64,000 nt of DNA, taken from positions 3,906,001 to 3,970,000 of the forward strand of contig CP045205.1 of the NCBI GenBank assembly GCA_009363175.1, given 5' to 3'. Shown here one piece after another: positions 35,005-44,243 of the stretch. The translations under genes and the position numbers were made by a program. The stretch's first letter is position 1. Each line of letters begins with the position of its first letter. The notes beneath the pieces were generated by a model. That model was not told the origin of the DNA and did no database searches. It saw nothing but the letters and a program-made list of their open reading frames with translations. Source of the stretch: Citrobacter telavivensis. Its GTDB lineage: Bacteria; Pseudomonadota; Gammaproteobacteria; Enterobacterales; Enterobacteriaceae.

Positions 35005-35954
35005 CCGTGGACCCCTCCGCTTTTTTGCTGATGTTTGTGGAACCACATAATCGGTACGATCAACAGCAGCAGCATGACAATCGCGACCGCAGACGCCACC
35101 GGCCAGTCGCGGTTGTTAAAGAACTCTTGCCACAGCACGCGCCCAATCATGATGCTGTCCGGCCCGCCGAGCAGTTCCGGGATAACAAACTCCCCAACCG
35201 CCGGAATGAACACCAGCATAGAACCGGCAATAATGCCGCCTTTGGTCAACGGGACAATCACGCTAAAGAAGGTTTTCAGCGGGCGCGCGCCCAGATCCAA
35301 CGACGCTTCCACCAGCGAATAGTCAATCCGCGTCAGTGCGGTATAAATCGGCAGCACCATGAACGGCAGATAGGCGTATACAATGCCGATATACACCGCC
35401 AGATTGGTGTGCAGAATGGTCAACGGCTGGTCGATCACCCCCAGCCACAGCAGAAAGTTATTCAGCACGCCATTATTTTTCAGGATCCCCATCCACGCAT
35501 ACACGCGGATCAGAAACGAGGTCCACGATGGCAGGATCACCAGCAGCAACAGAATATTACGCGTTGACGGCTTGCTGTGCGCCACCGCCCATGCCAGCGG
35601 ATAGCCCAGCAGCAGACAACAAAGCGTCGAAATCCCTGCCACCTGTAGCGACTGCAAATAGGCGTCAAAGTAGAGCGGATCGTCCGTTAGCTGCAGGAAG
35701 TTACCGAGATTAAGGGTGACAGACAGTTGGCCGTCGGCCCACGCCATCAGTTCGGTATACGGCGGGATCGCCCGCGCCATTTCCGCGAGACTGATTTTAA
35801 AGACGATCAGAAAAGGCAGCAGAAACAGCAGGATAAGCCAGACGTAAGGCAGCGCAATGACCAGCTTGCGCCCGTGTTTCATCTGCACGCGCGCCAGCCA
35901 GAGCGTAAAGCCGCCCGGCTTTTCCACGCGTGCCGGAGGTTTAAATGTACTCAT
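35001..35954 (-). CDS. potH: Putrescine ABC transporter permease PotH
   Basis: A 317-residue permease with a long cytoplasmic N-terminus and EAA loop SLVEASLDLGARPLKTFFSV. With PotI it forms the membrane channel for putrescine. It begins 9 bases after potG. Confidence 0.97.
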   Translation of the reverse strand: MSTFKPPARVEKPGGFTLWLARVQMKHGRKLVIALPYVWLILLFLLPFLIVFKISLAEMARAIPPYTELMAWADGQLSVTLNLGNFLQLTDDPLYFDAYLQSLQVAGISTLCCLLLGYPLAWAVAHSKPSTRNILLLLVILPSWTSFLIRVYAWMGILKNNGVLNNFLLWLGVIDQPLTILHTNLAVYIGIVYAYLPFMVLPIYTALTRIDYSLVEASLDLGARPLKTFFSVIVPLTKGGIIAGSMLVFIPAVGEFVIPELLGGPDSIMIGRVLWQEFFNNRDWPVASAVAIVMLLLLIVPIMWFHKHQQKSGGVHG

Positions 35955-35963
35955 CTTCGCTCC

Positions 35964-37097
35964 TTAAACCGTCAGCACCACACAGCTGTCCGCATCCCAG
36001 CACAAACGCACCTCATCGCCCCAGGTCGGCAGACCTTTGCGATAACGGTGGGCATTCTGCAACTGAGCACTGATCATCTGTCCGCTTTTCAGGCGAACGT
36101 GATAAATGGAGAGATCGCCAAGATAGGCAATGTGCACCACTTCTCCCACGGCGAAGTTAAATCCGTCGGCGGGCGGCTCGTCGCACAGCATGATTTTTTC
36201 CGGGCGCAGCGCCACGTGCACCGGCACGTTGTCCACCACCGACGCATCCGGATCGACCTTCAGTGGATGCACCAGACCTGGGGAATACAGCACCAGACCG
36301 TCATCCTGCCGCTCTTTGATAACCCCCTCAAAAACGTTGACCGAGCCGATAAACTCCGCGCTGTAGCGGGTGGTCGGATGCTCATAAATCTCTTCAGGCT
36401 CACCGATTTGCACGAACTTGCCACGGTTCATGATGGCAATACGCCCGGCCATGGTCATCGCCTCTTCCTGATCGTGCGTCACCATCACGCAGGTCGCGCC
36501 GACGCGCTCAAGAATATCGACCACTTCAAGCTGCATACGGTCACGCAGTTTTTTATCCAGTGCGCCCATCGGCTCGTCGAGTAACAGGAGTTTGGGACGT
36601 TTTGCCAGACTTCGCGCCAGCGCCACGCGCTGACGCTGACCGCCGGAAAGCTGATGCGGTTTGCGTTTGGCGAACTCCTGCATATGCACCAGACCCAGCA
36701 TCTCTTCAACCCGGCTGGCGATTTCCGCTTTCGGCAATTTGTCCTGCTTCAGGCCAAAGGCGATATTCTGTTCCACCGTCATATGAGGAAACAGCGCGTA
36801 GGACTGAAACATCATGTTGATGGGCCGCAAATAAGGCGGCACCTGGGACAGGTCGACGCCGTCCAGCATGATTTGTCCGGTAGTGGGTTGTTCAAACCCT
36901 GCCAGCATGCGCAGCAGCGTGGATTTTCCACAGCCGGATGCGCCCAGCAGGGCAAAGATTTCGCCTTTATAAATAGTCAGACTCACGTCATCAACCGCGT
37001 GCTGACCGTCGAAAGATTTGGTCAGATTGCGGATTTCGAGGAGCGGCGTCAGCGCTTTACGGGTTTTCGCCTGCGGGCGTGGGGTGGCATCATTCAC
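35964..37097 (-). CDS. potG: Putrescine ABC transporter ATP-binding protein PotG
   Basis: A 377-residue ATPase: Walker A GASGCGKST (about 52-60), signature LSGGQRQRV, Walker B LLLLDEPMGALDKK, and a C-terminal TOBE regulatory domain. Energises uptake through PotHI. About 97 bases separate it from potF; this gap contains a GC-rich palindromic segment (37147-37190) that may trim the transcript after potF. Confidence 0.97.
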   Translation of the reverse strand: MNDATPRPQAKTRKALTPLLEIRNLTKSFDGQHAVDDVSLTIYKGEIFALLGASGCGKSTLLRMLAGFEQPTTGQIMLDGVDLSQVPPYLRPINMMFQSYALFPHMTVEQNIAFGLKQDKLPKAEIASRVEEMLGLVHMQEFAKRKPHQLSGGQRQRVALARSLAKRPKLLLLDEPMGALDKKLRDRMQLEVVDILERVGATCVMVTHDQEEAMTMAGRIAIMNRGKFVQIGEPEEIYEHPTTRYSAEFIGSVNVFEGVIKERQDDGLVLYSPGLVHPLKVDPDASVVDNVPVHVALRPEKIMLCDEPPADGFNFAVGEVVHIAYLGDLSIYHVRLKSGQMISAQLQNAHRYRKGLPTWGDEVRLCWDADSCVVLTV

Positions 37098-37194
37098 GGG
37101 GTGCTCTCCGGCAGAAACAAATCATGGTGCAAACGCACCCAAAAGGTGCGTTTTGCCGGGCAGCGCAGCGCATACCCGGCGCTTCAACGGCGGA

Positions 37195-38307
37195 TTATTT
37201 ACCGCTCTTCACCTTGGTCCAGGCACGCGTACGGACGCGGTCAATCTTCGGATCCTGAACTTTCAGGGTAAACATTTTCGCGCGCACGTCGGCTGGCGGA
37301 TAAATGCCTGGATTATCACGCACTTCAGGGCTCACCAGCGCCGTCGCCTCTTTGTTAGCATTGGCGTAGAACACGTGGTCAGAGATATGGGCAATCACGT
37401 CCGGGCGCAGCAGATAGTTGAGGAACTGATAGGCCTCGTCTTTATTTTTAGCATCTGCCGGCATCGCGAAGACGTCAAAGAAGGCCATTGCCCCTTCCTT
37501 CGGAATTGAGAAGGAGATATTGACGCCATTTTTCGCCTCTTTCGCCCGGTTAGCCGCCTGCCAGACATCCCCTGCCCAGCCAATCGCCACGCAGGTATCG
37601 CCGTTAGCCAGGTCGTTGATGTATTGCGAGGAGTGGAAGTAACGGATATTCGGACGCAGCTTAAGCAGCAGATCGGTGGCAGGCCCCGTGTAATCGTCCG
37701 CTTTGGTGCTGTTCGGATCTTTACCCAGATAGTTCAGCACGGTAGCAAACACCTCTTCCGGCGCATCGAGGAAAGAGACGCCGCAGCTCTTCAGCTTTTC
37801 GAGATTTTCCGGCTTCAGCACCAGATCCCAACTGTTGACGGGCGCATCAGCACCGAGTACCGCTTTCACTTTATCGACGTTATAGCCAATACCGGTGGTC
37901 GCCCACATATACGGCATGGCGAATTTATTGTCCGGGTCATGTTTGGCGACCAGTTTCAGCAGTTCCGGATCGAGGTTTTTCCAGCCCGGTAGTTTGCTCT
38001 TATCCAGCGGCTGAAAGACACCTGCCGTCAACTGACGCTCAAGGAAGCTCGCGGAAGGCACCACCAGGTCAAAACCGGTGCTGCCGGCCATCAGTTTGCC
38101 TTCCAGCACTTCGTTGGAGTCAAAGACGTCATAGACCACTTTGATACCGGTCTCTTTCTCAAAATTAGCCACCGTATCCGGCGCTATATAATCAGACCAG
38201 TTATAGATATGGAGTGTTTTTTGTTCCGCAGCGAGCGTGCCGACAGAGACGGCCATCAGAGCACCCGCAACCAGACCCGATAGCCATTTTTTATTTAAGG
38301 CGGTCAT
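37195..38307 (-). CDS. potF: Putrescine-binding periplasmic protein PotF
   Basis: A 370-residue binding protein with a 26-residue signal peptide (ends GTLAA) and the polyamine-binding motif LHIYNWSDYIAPDT. Specific for putrescine in E. coli. An upstream in-frame ATG at 38325 is less likely than 38307, which gives the standard length and follows GAAAGAGA. First gene of the operon. Confidence 0.97.
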   Translation of the reverse strand: MTALNKKWLSGLVAGALMAVSVGTLAAEQKTLHIYNWSDYIAPDTVANFEKETGIKVVYDVFDSNEVLEGKLMAGSTGFDLVVPSASFLERQLTAGVFQPLDKSKLPGWKNLDPELLKLVAKHDPDNKFAMPYMWATTGIGYNVDKVKAVLGADAPVNSWDLVLKPENLEKLKSCGVSFLDAPEEVFATVLNYLGKDPNSTKADDYTGPATDLLLKLRPNIRYFHSSQYINDLANGDTCVAIGWAGDVWQAANRAKEAKNGVNISFSIPKEGAMAFFDVFAMPADAKNKDEAYQFLNYLLRPDVIAHISDHVFYANANKEATALVSPEVRDNPGIYPPADVRAKMFTLKVQDPKIDRVRTRAWTKVKSGK

Positions 38308-38325
38308 AATCTCTTTCCTTATCAA

Positions 38326-38669
38326 AGTTCGTTAACAAACGAACCAAAAAGTTGCACTCAATGCTATGCAAGAAACGTGCATAGTTTGTCATTCGGCAAA
38401 AACCAGGAAGAGTGGACGCTCCCCCGACCGTTATTGCTCGCTGTAATTAAGCTTCGCAAGAATAACTTTAGCCAGGGTTTCAGGCTATAGCCCAGATTAA
38501 AAAACGCCTTTTATCAATTTTTTATGCAATTTATGTCTATGTGATAAAGCGAAACGGCGGGAAAGGAGGTGAATAATTCTTTAAAGAAAGGTTAAATGCA
38601 GTATAAAAGAACGTAAACCGCAGCCGCTCTGGCAGCGACTGCGCTATACGGTCAGACTTCAAGTTGAAA
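38326..38669. other. potF-ybjN intergenic region
   Basis: A 344-base gap holding the potF promoter, including the sigma-54-like element at 38367-38382, and the ybjN 3' end. No gene or repeat was found in 38400-38660. Confidence 0.5.
38367..38382 (-). promoter_or_regulatory. Candidate sigma-54 promoter of potFGHI
   Basis: On the minus strand ATGCACGTTTCTTGCA fits TGGCACG-N4-TTGCA apart from two positions in the -24 element (AT for TG); the GC of the -12 element is intact. It is about 60 bases before potF. E. coli potFGHI is reported to be part of the nitrogen-limitation response. No NtrC site was located by eye. Confidence 0.45.
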
Positions 38670-39146
38670 TCAGTGAAGAAAATGGCTCTCAGCGCTACTT
38701 TTTTGCGTGTCTTCTTCGGCGGTAAACAGCATCTGGTGCGCGCCTGCTTCCAGAATGACCATGGATATCTGCTCTTCGCTCTGGCGTACGAACCATTCGA
38801 ACTGCGCGTAAGTCACCCCCTGCATAACGGATAAAGACTGGCAAACCACCAGCTTTGGCAGATTATCATCCTGCATATCCAGAAACGCTTTTACGGTGAG
38901 GGAGCTGGCATTAATGGCAGACAGATCCGCCGCCAGTGGCAGTAACGCAGAAGGCCTCACTTCCGCCATCGCAGAAAACAGCAGCGTATTGTCGACGAGA
39001 TCTAATTTTGCATCATAGATGCCGTCAAAATTTTGCATGTGAGGTAAATGCAGTGCCTGACAGGTATCACATTCAAAAAAACTCATGCCCAGGTCGTCGA
39101 GCCATTGCCGCAACGTATCCAGAGTGGGAACGACCAATTCTGTCAT
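38670..39146 (-). CDS. ybjN: Sensory-transduction-type protein YbjN
   Basis: A 158-residue protein with a YbjN (type III secretion chaperone-like) fold. In E. coli its overproduction affects motility, biofilm and stress genes, but the mechanism is unknown. Last gene of the row ybjC-nfsA-rimK-ybjN on the minus strand, 89 bases after rimK. Confidence 0.95.
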   Translation of the reverse strand: MTELVVPTLDTLRQWLDDLGMSFFECDTCQALHLPHMQNFDGIYDAKLDLVDNTLLFSAMAEVRPSALLPLAADLSAINASSLTVKAFLDMQDDNLPKLVVCQSLSVMQGVTYAQFEWFVRQSEEQISMVILEAGAHQMLFTAEEDTQKSSAESHFLH

Positions 39147-39235
39147 AATAATGTGCTACCTCTTACGATGAAAAAATACCGGCACAGCTTACGCAAAAAG
39201 CGTTCGTCATTCCACGATCATCGGCGATATTAAGA

Positions 39236-40138
39236 CTAGCCGCCCGTTTTGAGACAAAATTCAGCCGTCGCGTGGCGTTCGATCCACTGAATCATCCGCC
39301 CGGCGATATCGATGCCGGTGGTTTTTTCGATCCCTTCCAGACCCGGAGACGCATTCACTTCCATCACCAGCGGGCCGCGCTCGGCGCGTAAAATATCGAC
39401 ACCGGCGACGTCAAGCGCCATCGTCTGTGCGGCTTTTATCGCAATCTCTCGCTCACGGGGGGTAATGTTGGCAATGCAGGCCACGCCGCCGCGATGAAGA
39501 TTAGAGCGAAAATCGCCGTCCTTCGCCCGTCGCTCAATGGCGGCAACCACCTCATCACCCACCACCAGGCAGCGAATATCGCGACCTTTGGCCTCTTGAA
39601 TATATTCCTGCACCAGAATATGGGCGTTAAGCCCCCGAAAGGCATCCACGACACTCTCAGCGGCCTGACGGGTTTCTGCTAACACCACGCCAATCCCCTG
39701 CGTTCCTTCCACCAGCTTCACCACCAGCGGCGCACCGCCGACCATATCGATCAAATCGCTGGTGTCATCGGGCGAGTGCGCAATGCCGGTAATCGGGAGA
39801 TCGATGCCCTGCCGCGCCAGCAACTGCAACGAGCGCAGTTTATCGCGCGCGCGGGTAATCGCCACGGATTCATTTAGCGGATAGCTACCCAACATCTCAA
39901 ACTGGCGCAGCGCCGCCGTGCCATAAAAGGTGATAGCCGAGCCGATACGCGGGATGACGGCATCAAAATGAGGCAACTTGCGTCCTTTATAGTGAATCGA
40001 GGACGCAGCCGGATTGATGTTCATATAGCAAGAAAGCGGATCGAGTATTTCGACCAGATGGCCACGCTTCATCGCTGCTTCACGCAGGCGCTTACACGAG
40101 TAGAGCGTTCCATCCCGGGACAATATGGCAATTTTCAC
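39236..40138 (-). CDS. rimK: Ribosomal protein S6--L-glutamate ligase RimK
   Basis: A 300-residue ATP-grasp ligase that adds glutamates to the C-terminus of S6. ATP-grasp features: KLVEGTQGIGVVLAE, VQEYIQEAKGRDIRCLVVGD and the metal-binding MEVNASPGLEGIEKTTG. E. coli length. It follows nfsA by 64 bases. Confidence 0.97.
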   Translation of the reverse strand: MKIAILSRDGTLYSCKRLREAAMKRGHLVEILDPLSCYMNINPAASSIHYKGRKLPHFDAVIPRIGSAITFYGTAALRQFEMLGSYPLNESVAITRARDKLRSLQLLARQGIDLPITGIAHSPDDTSDLIDMVGGAPLVVKLVEGTQGIGVVLAETRQAAESVVDAFRGLNAHILVQEYIQEAKGRDIRCLVVGDEVVAAIERRAKDGDFRSNLHRGGVACIANITPREREIAIKAAQTMALDVAGVDILRAERGPLVMEVNASPGLEGIEKTTGIDIAGRMIQWIERHATAEFCLKTGG

Positions 40139-40202
40139 CCTGCACCTCTCTGCATAACCCGATCAAAAAAAATCCCGAGTATCATACACAGCGGCGGAAT
40201 TT

Positions 40203-40925
40203 TTAGCGCGTGGCCCAACCCTGTTTATGCAAATATTCCAGGATAAAGGGACGATTTTCCTTAATCAGCGTGCGGCGAATATGATCGCTCCAGGTGTCAC
40301 GGCGATTATTGCTGCCGCGGCTGAGATAATATTGCGCGAGCTGTTCGTCATAGTCCGCCAGCGCGTCTGTGTCGAGCGGCTGATAGTGGTTCTCATGCAT
40401 CACAATCGCCGCAGGCAGGCGCGGCTTCAGATCCGGATTATCGGCAGGCCAGCCCAGACACAGCCCAAACAGCGGCAATACGTGTTTTGGCAGCGCCAGC
40501 AATTCAGTGACGGCCTCGATGTTATTGCGCAGTCCACCGATATAGACACCGCCCAGCCCCAGCGATTCCGCCGCCGTCAGCGCGTTTTGCGCCATCATCG
40601 CGGTATCCACCACCCCCAGCAGCAGTTGCTCTGCAAGACCTAATTGCGCTTCAGGGCAAATCTGCAGATGGCGATTGAAATCCGCGCAGAAGACCCAAAA
40701 CTCAGCAGCCTGCGCGACGTGCTGCTGCCCCCCGGTTAATGGTACCAGCGCGTCACGTAGCGCCGGATCCGTAATACGAATTATTGACGTGCACTGCAAA
40801 AAACTGGAGCTGGACGTCGCCTGAGCGGCGGCCAGAATCGCCTCTCGCTGTTCAGACGTAATCGGTTGATCGGTGAAATGACGAATCGAACGGTGATGAC
40901 GCAGAAGGTTAATGGTTGGAGTCAT
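40203..40925 (-). CDS. nfsA: Oxygen-insensitive NADPH nitroreductase NfsA
   Basis: A 240-residue FMN flavoprotein that reduces nitro-aromatics and quinones. FMN-contact N-terminus LLRHHRSIRHFTDQPI and SLGLGGVYIGGLRNNI are intact. It overlaps the end of ybjC by 17 bases. In E. coli ybjC-nfsA-rimK-ybjN is activated by SoxS/MarA. Confidence 0.97.
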   Translation of the reverse strand: MTPTINLLRHHRSIRHFTDQPITSEQREAILAAAQATSSSSFLQCTSIIRITDPALRDALVPLTGGQQHVAQAAEFWVFCADFNRHLQICPEAQLGLAEQLLLGVVDTAMMAQNALTAAESLGLGGVYIGGLRNNIEAVTELLALPKHVLPLFGLCLGWPADNPDLKPRLPAAIVMHENHYQPLDTDALADYDEQLAQYYLSRGSNNRRDTWSDHIRRTLIKENRPFILEYLHKQGWATR

Positions 40926-41196
40926 TCTCTTTTTCTCTGTCTGAATGGGATGAATTAGATGGGGCCTTCATTAGCTGTGGCGCGAGCCGCTGCGCGACTT
41001 GCCAGACAAACGCCAGCGCGGCGGGGATCATCAACAGTACACCCAGAAAAAGCATGACAACGACCGCGAGCGAGGTGTTAAACGGTGCGGGTAGTGTCAG
41101 GTAGTGGTTCAGCGACAGCAAAGCCAGCGCCAGAAGCACCATCCCCACTATTTCCAGGATCAATACACTTTTCGGTAACGCGCCAATTGTACGCAC
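40909..41196 (-). CDS. ybjC: DUF1418 small membrane protein YbjC
   Basis: A 95-residue protein with two hydrophobic segments and a polar C-terminus (HSDREKENDSNH). The best start is GTG 41196, with AGAGGG 7 bases before it and the exact length of E. coli YbjC; the ATG at 41220 gives 103 residues but has no ribosome binding site. Function unknown. Confidence 0.88.
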   Translation of the reverse strand: MRTIGALPKSVLILEIVGMVLLALALLSLNHYLTLPAPFNTSLAVVVMLFLGVLLMIPAALAFVWQVAQRLAPQLMKAPSNSSHSDREKENDSNH

Positions 41197-41220
41197 AGGA
41201 AGCCCTCTTTTGTGAGACAT

Positions 41221-41368
41221 AGTGTAAGGCGTTCAGCGTGAATGTATTTAACAGATATAGACTAAATGTATTGAAGTAAAAGGTGCAACCTACTGTTCAA
41301 GGCTGACGATTGGCGTCATCATAGCAGTCATTCGCCGTCAGGCTTTGAGTTCGAGGAGAGAGACTACA
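41221..41368. promoter_or_regulatory. Divergent ybjC/grxA promoter region
   Basis: 148 bases between divergent redox genes. ATAGACTAAATGTAT at 41257-41271 resembles one half of the OxyR motif (ATAGNT-N3-ANCTAT) with mismatches, in line with OxyR control of grxA in E. coli. The evidence is weak. Confidence 0.35.
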
Positions 41369-41632
41369 ATGTTCACCGTTATTTTTGGTCGCCCGGGTTG
41401 CCCTTACTGTGTTCGCGCAAAAGAACTGGCAGAGAAACTGAGCAACGAGCACGAAGATTTCAACTATCGCTACATCGACATCCACGCGGAAGGTATCACC
41501 AAAGCGGATCTGGAAAAGACCGTTGGCAAACCGGTTGAAACCGTACCGCAGATTTTTGTTGATCAGAAACACATTGGCGGTTGTACCGATTTTGAAGCCT
41601 GGGCGAAAGAGAATGTGAATCTGTTTGCTTAA
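41369..41632 (+). CDS. grxA: Glutaredoxin 1
   Basis: An 87-residue dithiol glutaredoxin with active site CPYC (Cys11, Cys14) and the cis-Pro motif TVPQIFVD. It reduces ribonucleotide reductase and protein disulfides with glutathione. It has a third cysteine, Cys72 in HIGGCTDF, where E. coli GrxA has Tyr. GAGGAGAG at 41353-41360 supports the start. Two residues longer than in E. coli. Confidence 0.96.
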   Translation: MFTVIFGRPGCPYCVRAKELAEKLSNEHEDFNYRYIDIHAEGITKADLEKTVGKPVETVPQIFVDQKHIGGCTDFEAWAKENVNLFA

Positions 41633-41648
41633 CCGCAGTGACAGATGC

Positions 41649-41673
41649 AAAAACGCCCTCTCAGGAGGGCGTT
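41649..41673. terminator. Terminator between grxA and ybjM
   Basis: AACGCCCTC, loop TCAG, GAGGGCGTT. The minus strand ends in TTTTT, so it is a canonical terminator for ybjM and probably also stops grxA. Confidence 0.82.
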
Positions 41674-41686
41674 CGTTACTTTAACG

Positions 41687-42049
41687 CTACCGCGGTCTGA
41701 ACAGACTGCTGATGAACAGGAAACACAAGGCACCCAGCGCACACCAAAACACCGCGCTGAATAACCATGCCATCTCCTGCCACAGCGAGCGAGTGGGCGT
41801 AAAGAAAAACCGCATGAGTAGCAGGCAACAAGGCGCTGCAACCATCGCACCGAGAAGCGGTTTGACTATTTCCCGACGTTGAGAGCAGTAGCTGGCCACC
41901 GCACCTGGCAACGTAAAAAACAGTAGCCCCATTTCTGGATGCCCGGTTGCCCGGAATGCCCCCCTCATGTGCATTGCCAGTGAAAGGCAGACGACCACAA
42001 AGAGCACAAAGCAGCAGACCGCGCTTGCCCAACCATGTTTATATTTCAA
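41687..42049 (-). CDS. ybjM: Inner-membrane protein YbjM
   Basis: A 120-residue protein with four predicted membrane helices, DUF2857-like YbjM family; GHPEMGLLFFTLPGAVASY is characteristic. Function unknown. It is about five residues shorter at the C-terminus than in E. coli. Confidence 0.92.
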   Translation of the reverse strand: MKYKHGWASAVCCFVLFVVVCLSLAMHMRGAFRATGHPEMGLLFFTLPGAVASYCSQRREIVKPLLGAMVAAPCCLLLMRFFFTPTRSLWQEMAWLFSAVFWCALGALCFLFISSLFRPR

Positions 42050-42316
42050 TCATTTCTCCTGACACTGTCTCTATCAAGCACACTTTTCGCCAATGGCGTC
42101 CAGTCAGATAAAGCCGTTCAGCATTCCGTGCTAAAATACGCCAACACGATTCTTATAGCCGTTGATACGTAATGAGATTAAACTAGCCAAATATATTGTT
42201 GTGTTGCTTATATTCGGGGTGTGGATATGTCACAATCCCCTTAATTGATGGCAAAAACAGTAGCCCAAATTACTATTTCTTTCAACAGCTTACTCGTAAA
42301 CAAGAAGTTAGTCTCC
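42050..42316. other. ybjM-ybjL intergenic region
   Basis: 267 bases between divergent genes, A/T-rich in the second half, holding both promoters. A frame from 42245 runs into ybjL but is judged leader. Confidence 0.45.
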
Positions 42317-44002
42317 GTGAATATAAACGTCGCCGATTTGTTAAATGGGAATTACATCCTGTTATTATTTGTTGTACTGGCTCTTGGCCTGTGTCTCGGT
42401 AAATTGCGCCTGGGTTCTGTCCAACTGGGTAATTCCATTGGCGTTTTAGTCGTCTCTCTCTTATTAGGGCAACAGCATTTCACTATTAACACCGATGCAC
42501 TAAATCTGGGCTTCATGCTGTTTATTTTTTGTGTCGGCGTCGAAGCGGGTCCTAACTTTTTTTCCATTTTTTTTCGGGATGGGAAAAATTACCTGATGCT
42601 GGCTCTGGTAATGGTCGGCAGTGCGCTGCTGATCGCCCTGGGGCTGGGTAAGCTGTTTGGCTGGGACATCGGCCTAACGGCCGGTATGCTGGCTGGCTCA
42701 ATGACGTCCACCCCGGTTCTGGTCGGTGCTGGCGATACGCTACGCCATTTTGGGATGGAAAGTGCACAGCTTTCCCGGGCGCTGGATAACCTGAGTCTGG
42801 GCTATGCGCTAACTTACCTGATTGGTCTGGTCAGTCTGATCGTCGGCGCACGCTATCTGCCTAAATTACAACATCAGGATCTGCAAACCAGCGCCCAGCA
42901 GATTGCCCGTGAACGCGGTCTGGACACCGACACGAACCGGAAGGTGTACCTGCCGGTCATTCGCGCTTACCGTGTCGGTCCTGAACTGGTGGCCTGGACC
43001 GACGGAAAAAACCTGCGTGAGCTTGGCATTTACCGCGCGACCGGTTGCTATATTGAACGCATCCGGCGCAATGGTATTCTGGCAAACCCGGATGGCGATG
43101 CGGTATTGCAAATGGGCGATGAGATTGCGCTCGTCGGTTATCCGGATGCCCATGCCCGTCTCGACCCCAGCTTTCGTAACGGCAAAGAGGTCTTCGACCG
43201 CGACCTGCTCGACATGCGGATCGTTACGGAAGAGATCGTGGTGAAAAACCACAATGCAGTGGGACGCCGTCTTGCCCAACTGAAGCTCACCGACCACGGC
43301 TGCTTCCTGAACCGCGTGATTCGTTCGCAGATTGAAATGCCAATTGATGACAACGTGGTACTCAACAAAGGCGACGTATTGCAGGTCAGCGGCGACGCGC
43401 GTCGCGTGAAAACAATCGCAGACCGTATCGGCTTTATCTCAATTCACAGCCAGGTGACCGATCTGCTGGCCTTCTGCGCATTCTTCATTATTGGTCTGAT
43501 GATCGGCATGATCACCTTCCAGTTCAGCAACTTCAGTTTCGGCATTGGTAATGCGGCAGGGTTGCTGTTCGCCGGGATCATGCTGGGCTTCCTGCGAGCC
43601 AACCATCCCACGTTTGGTTATATCCCGCAGGGCGCGCTGAATATGGTGAAAGAGTTCGGCCTGATGGTCTTTATGGCGGGCGTTGGCCTAAGCGCGGGCA
43701 GCGGCATCGGCCATGGTCTGGGGGCGATCGGCGGTCAGATGCTGATTGCCGGGCTGGTCGTCAGTCTGGTGCCGGTGATCATTTGCTTCCTGTTCGGTGC
43801 CTATGTTCTGCGCATGAACCGGGCACTCCTTTTTGGTGCCATGATGGGGGCACGTACCTGCGCACCGGCGATGGAAATCATCAGCGATACCGCGCGCAGC
43901 AACATTCCGGCACTCGGTTACGCGGGCACCTACGCGATAGCCAACGTGCTGCTGACGCTGGCAGGGACACTCATCATCATCATCTGGCCAGGCTTAGGAT
44001 AA
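42317..44002 (+). CDS. ybjL: AspT/YidE family putative transporter YbjL
   Basis: A 561-residue membrane protein: five N-terminal helices, two central cytosolic RCK_C (TrkA-C) domains (about 200-370), then five helices. Repeated transport-domain motif GAGDTLRHFGMES / GARTCAPAMEII. It belongs to the aspartate:alanine exchanger family; substrate unknown. GTG at 42317 gives the E. coli length; an ATG at 42245 would add 24 unconserved residues. Confidence 0.94.
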   Translation: MNINVADLLNGNYILLLFVVLALGLCLGKLRLGSVQLGNSIGVLVVSLLLGQQHFTINTDALNLGFMLFIFCVGVEAGPNFFSIFFRDGKNYLMLALVMVGSALLIALGLGKLFGWDIGLTAGMLAGSMTSTPVLVGAGDTLRHFGMESAQLSRALDNLSLGYALTYLIGLVSLIVGARYLPKLQHQDLQTSAQQIARERGLDTDTNRKVYLPVIRAYRVGPELVAWTDGKNLRELGIYRATGCYIERIRRNGILANPDGDAVLQMGDEIALVGYPDAHARLDPSFRNGKEVFDRDLLDMRIVTEEIVVKNHNAVGRRLAQLKLTDHGCFLNRVIRSQIEMPIDDNVVLNKGDVLQVSGDARRVKTIADRIGFISIHSQVTDLLAFCAFFIIGLMIGMITFQFSNFSFGIGNAAGLLFAGIMLGFLRANHPTFGYIPQGALNMVKEFGLMVFMAGVGLSAGSGIGHGLGAIGGQMLIAGLVVSLVPVIICFLFGAYVLRMNRALLFGAMMGARTCAPAMEIISDTARSNIPALGYAGTYAIANVLLTLAGTLIIIIWPGLG

Positions 44003-44045
44003 AACTGAAGTTGCCCCTTAAGCGAAAATTTTTTGCAGATACGTA

Positions 44046-44073
44046 GAACTTTTCCTCAAGGCGTCAGTCATAA
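44046..44073 (+). promoter_or_regulatory. Sigma-E promoter of rybB
   Basis: GAACTT (44046-44051), 16 bases, TCATAA (44068-44073), with the RNA start 6 bases on. This fits the RpoE consensus (GGAACTT and TCTAA/TCAAA), as known for rybB. Confidence 0.82.
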
Positions 44074-44078
44074 CTATT

Positions 44079-44157
44079 GCCACTGCTTTTCTTTGATGTC
44101 CCCAATTTGTGGAGCCCATCAACCCCGCCGTTTTGGTTCAAGGTTGATGGGTTTTTT
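44079..44157 (+). ncRNA. rybB: RybB small regulatory RNA
   Basis: A 79-base Hfq-dependent sRNA recognised by its conserved 5' seed GCCACTGCTTTTCTTTGATG and by the terminator CCCATCAACC / GGTTGATGGG plus six T. In E. coli and Salmonella it silences many outer-membrane protein mRNAs under envelope stress. It lies just after ybjL, on the same strand, as in E. coli. Confidence 0.95.
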
Positions 44158-44243
44158 GTTGTCTGAAATTCATCCCCCGTCCTTGCACCCCGCCATTCAT
44201 CACCCATACTTCCTGATTATCGGCCCGTGAAGGTGAATGCCTT

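Noticed and set aside
35727..36584. A 285-residue plus-strand frame rich in His and Arg
   Set aside because: Shadow of potG/potH; the His/Arg/Gln bias is typical of antisense frames in GC-rich coding DNA.
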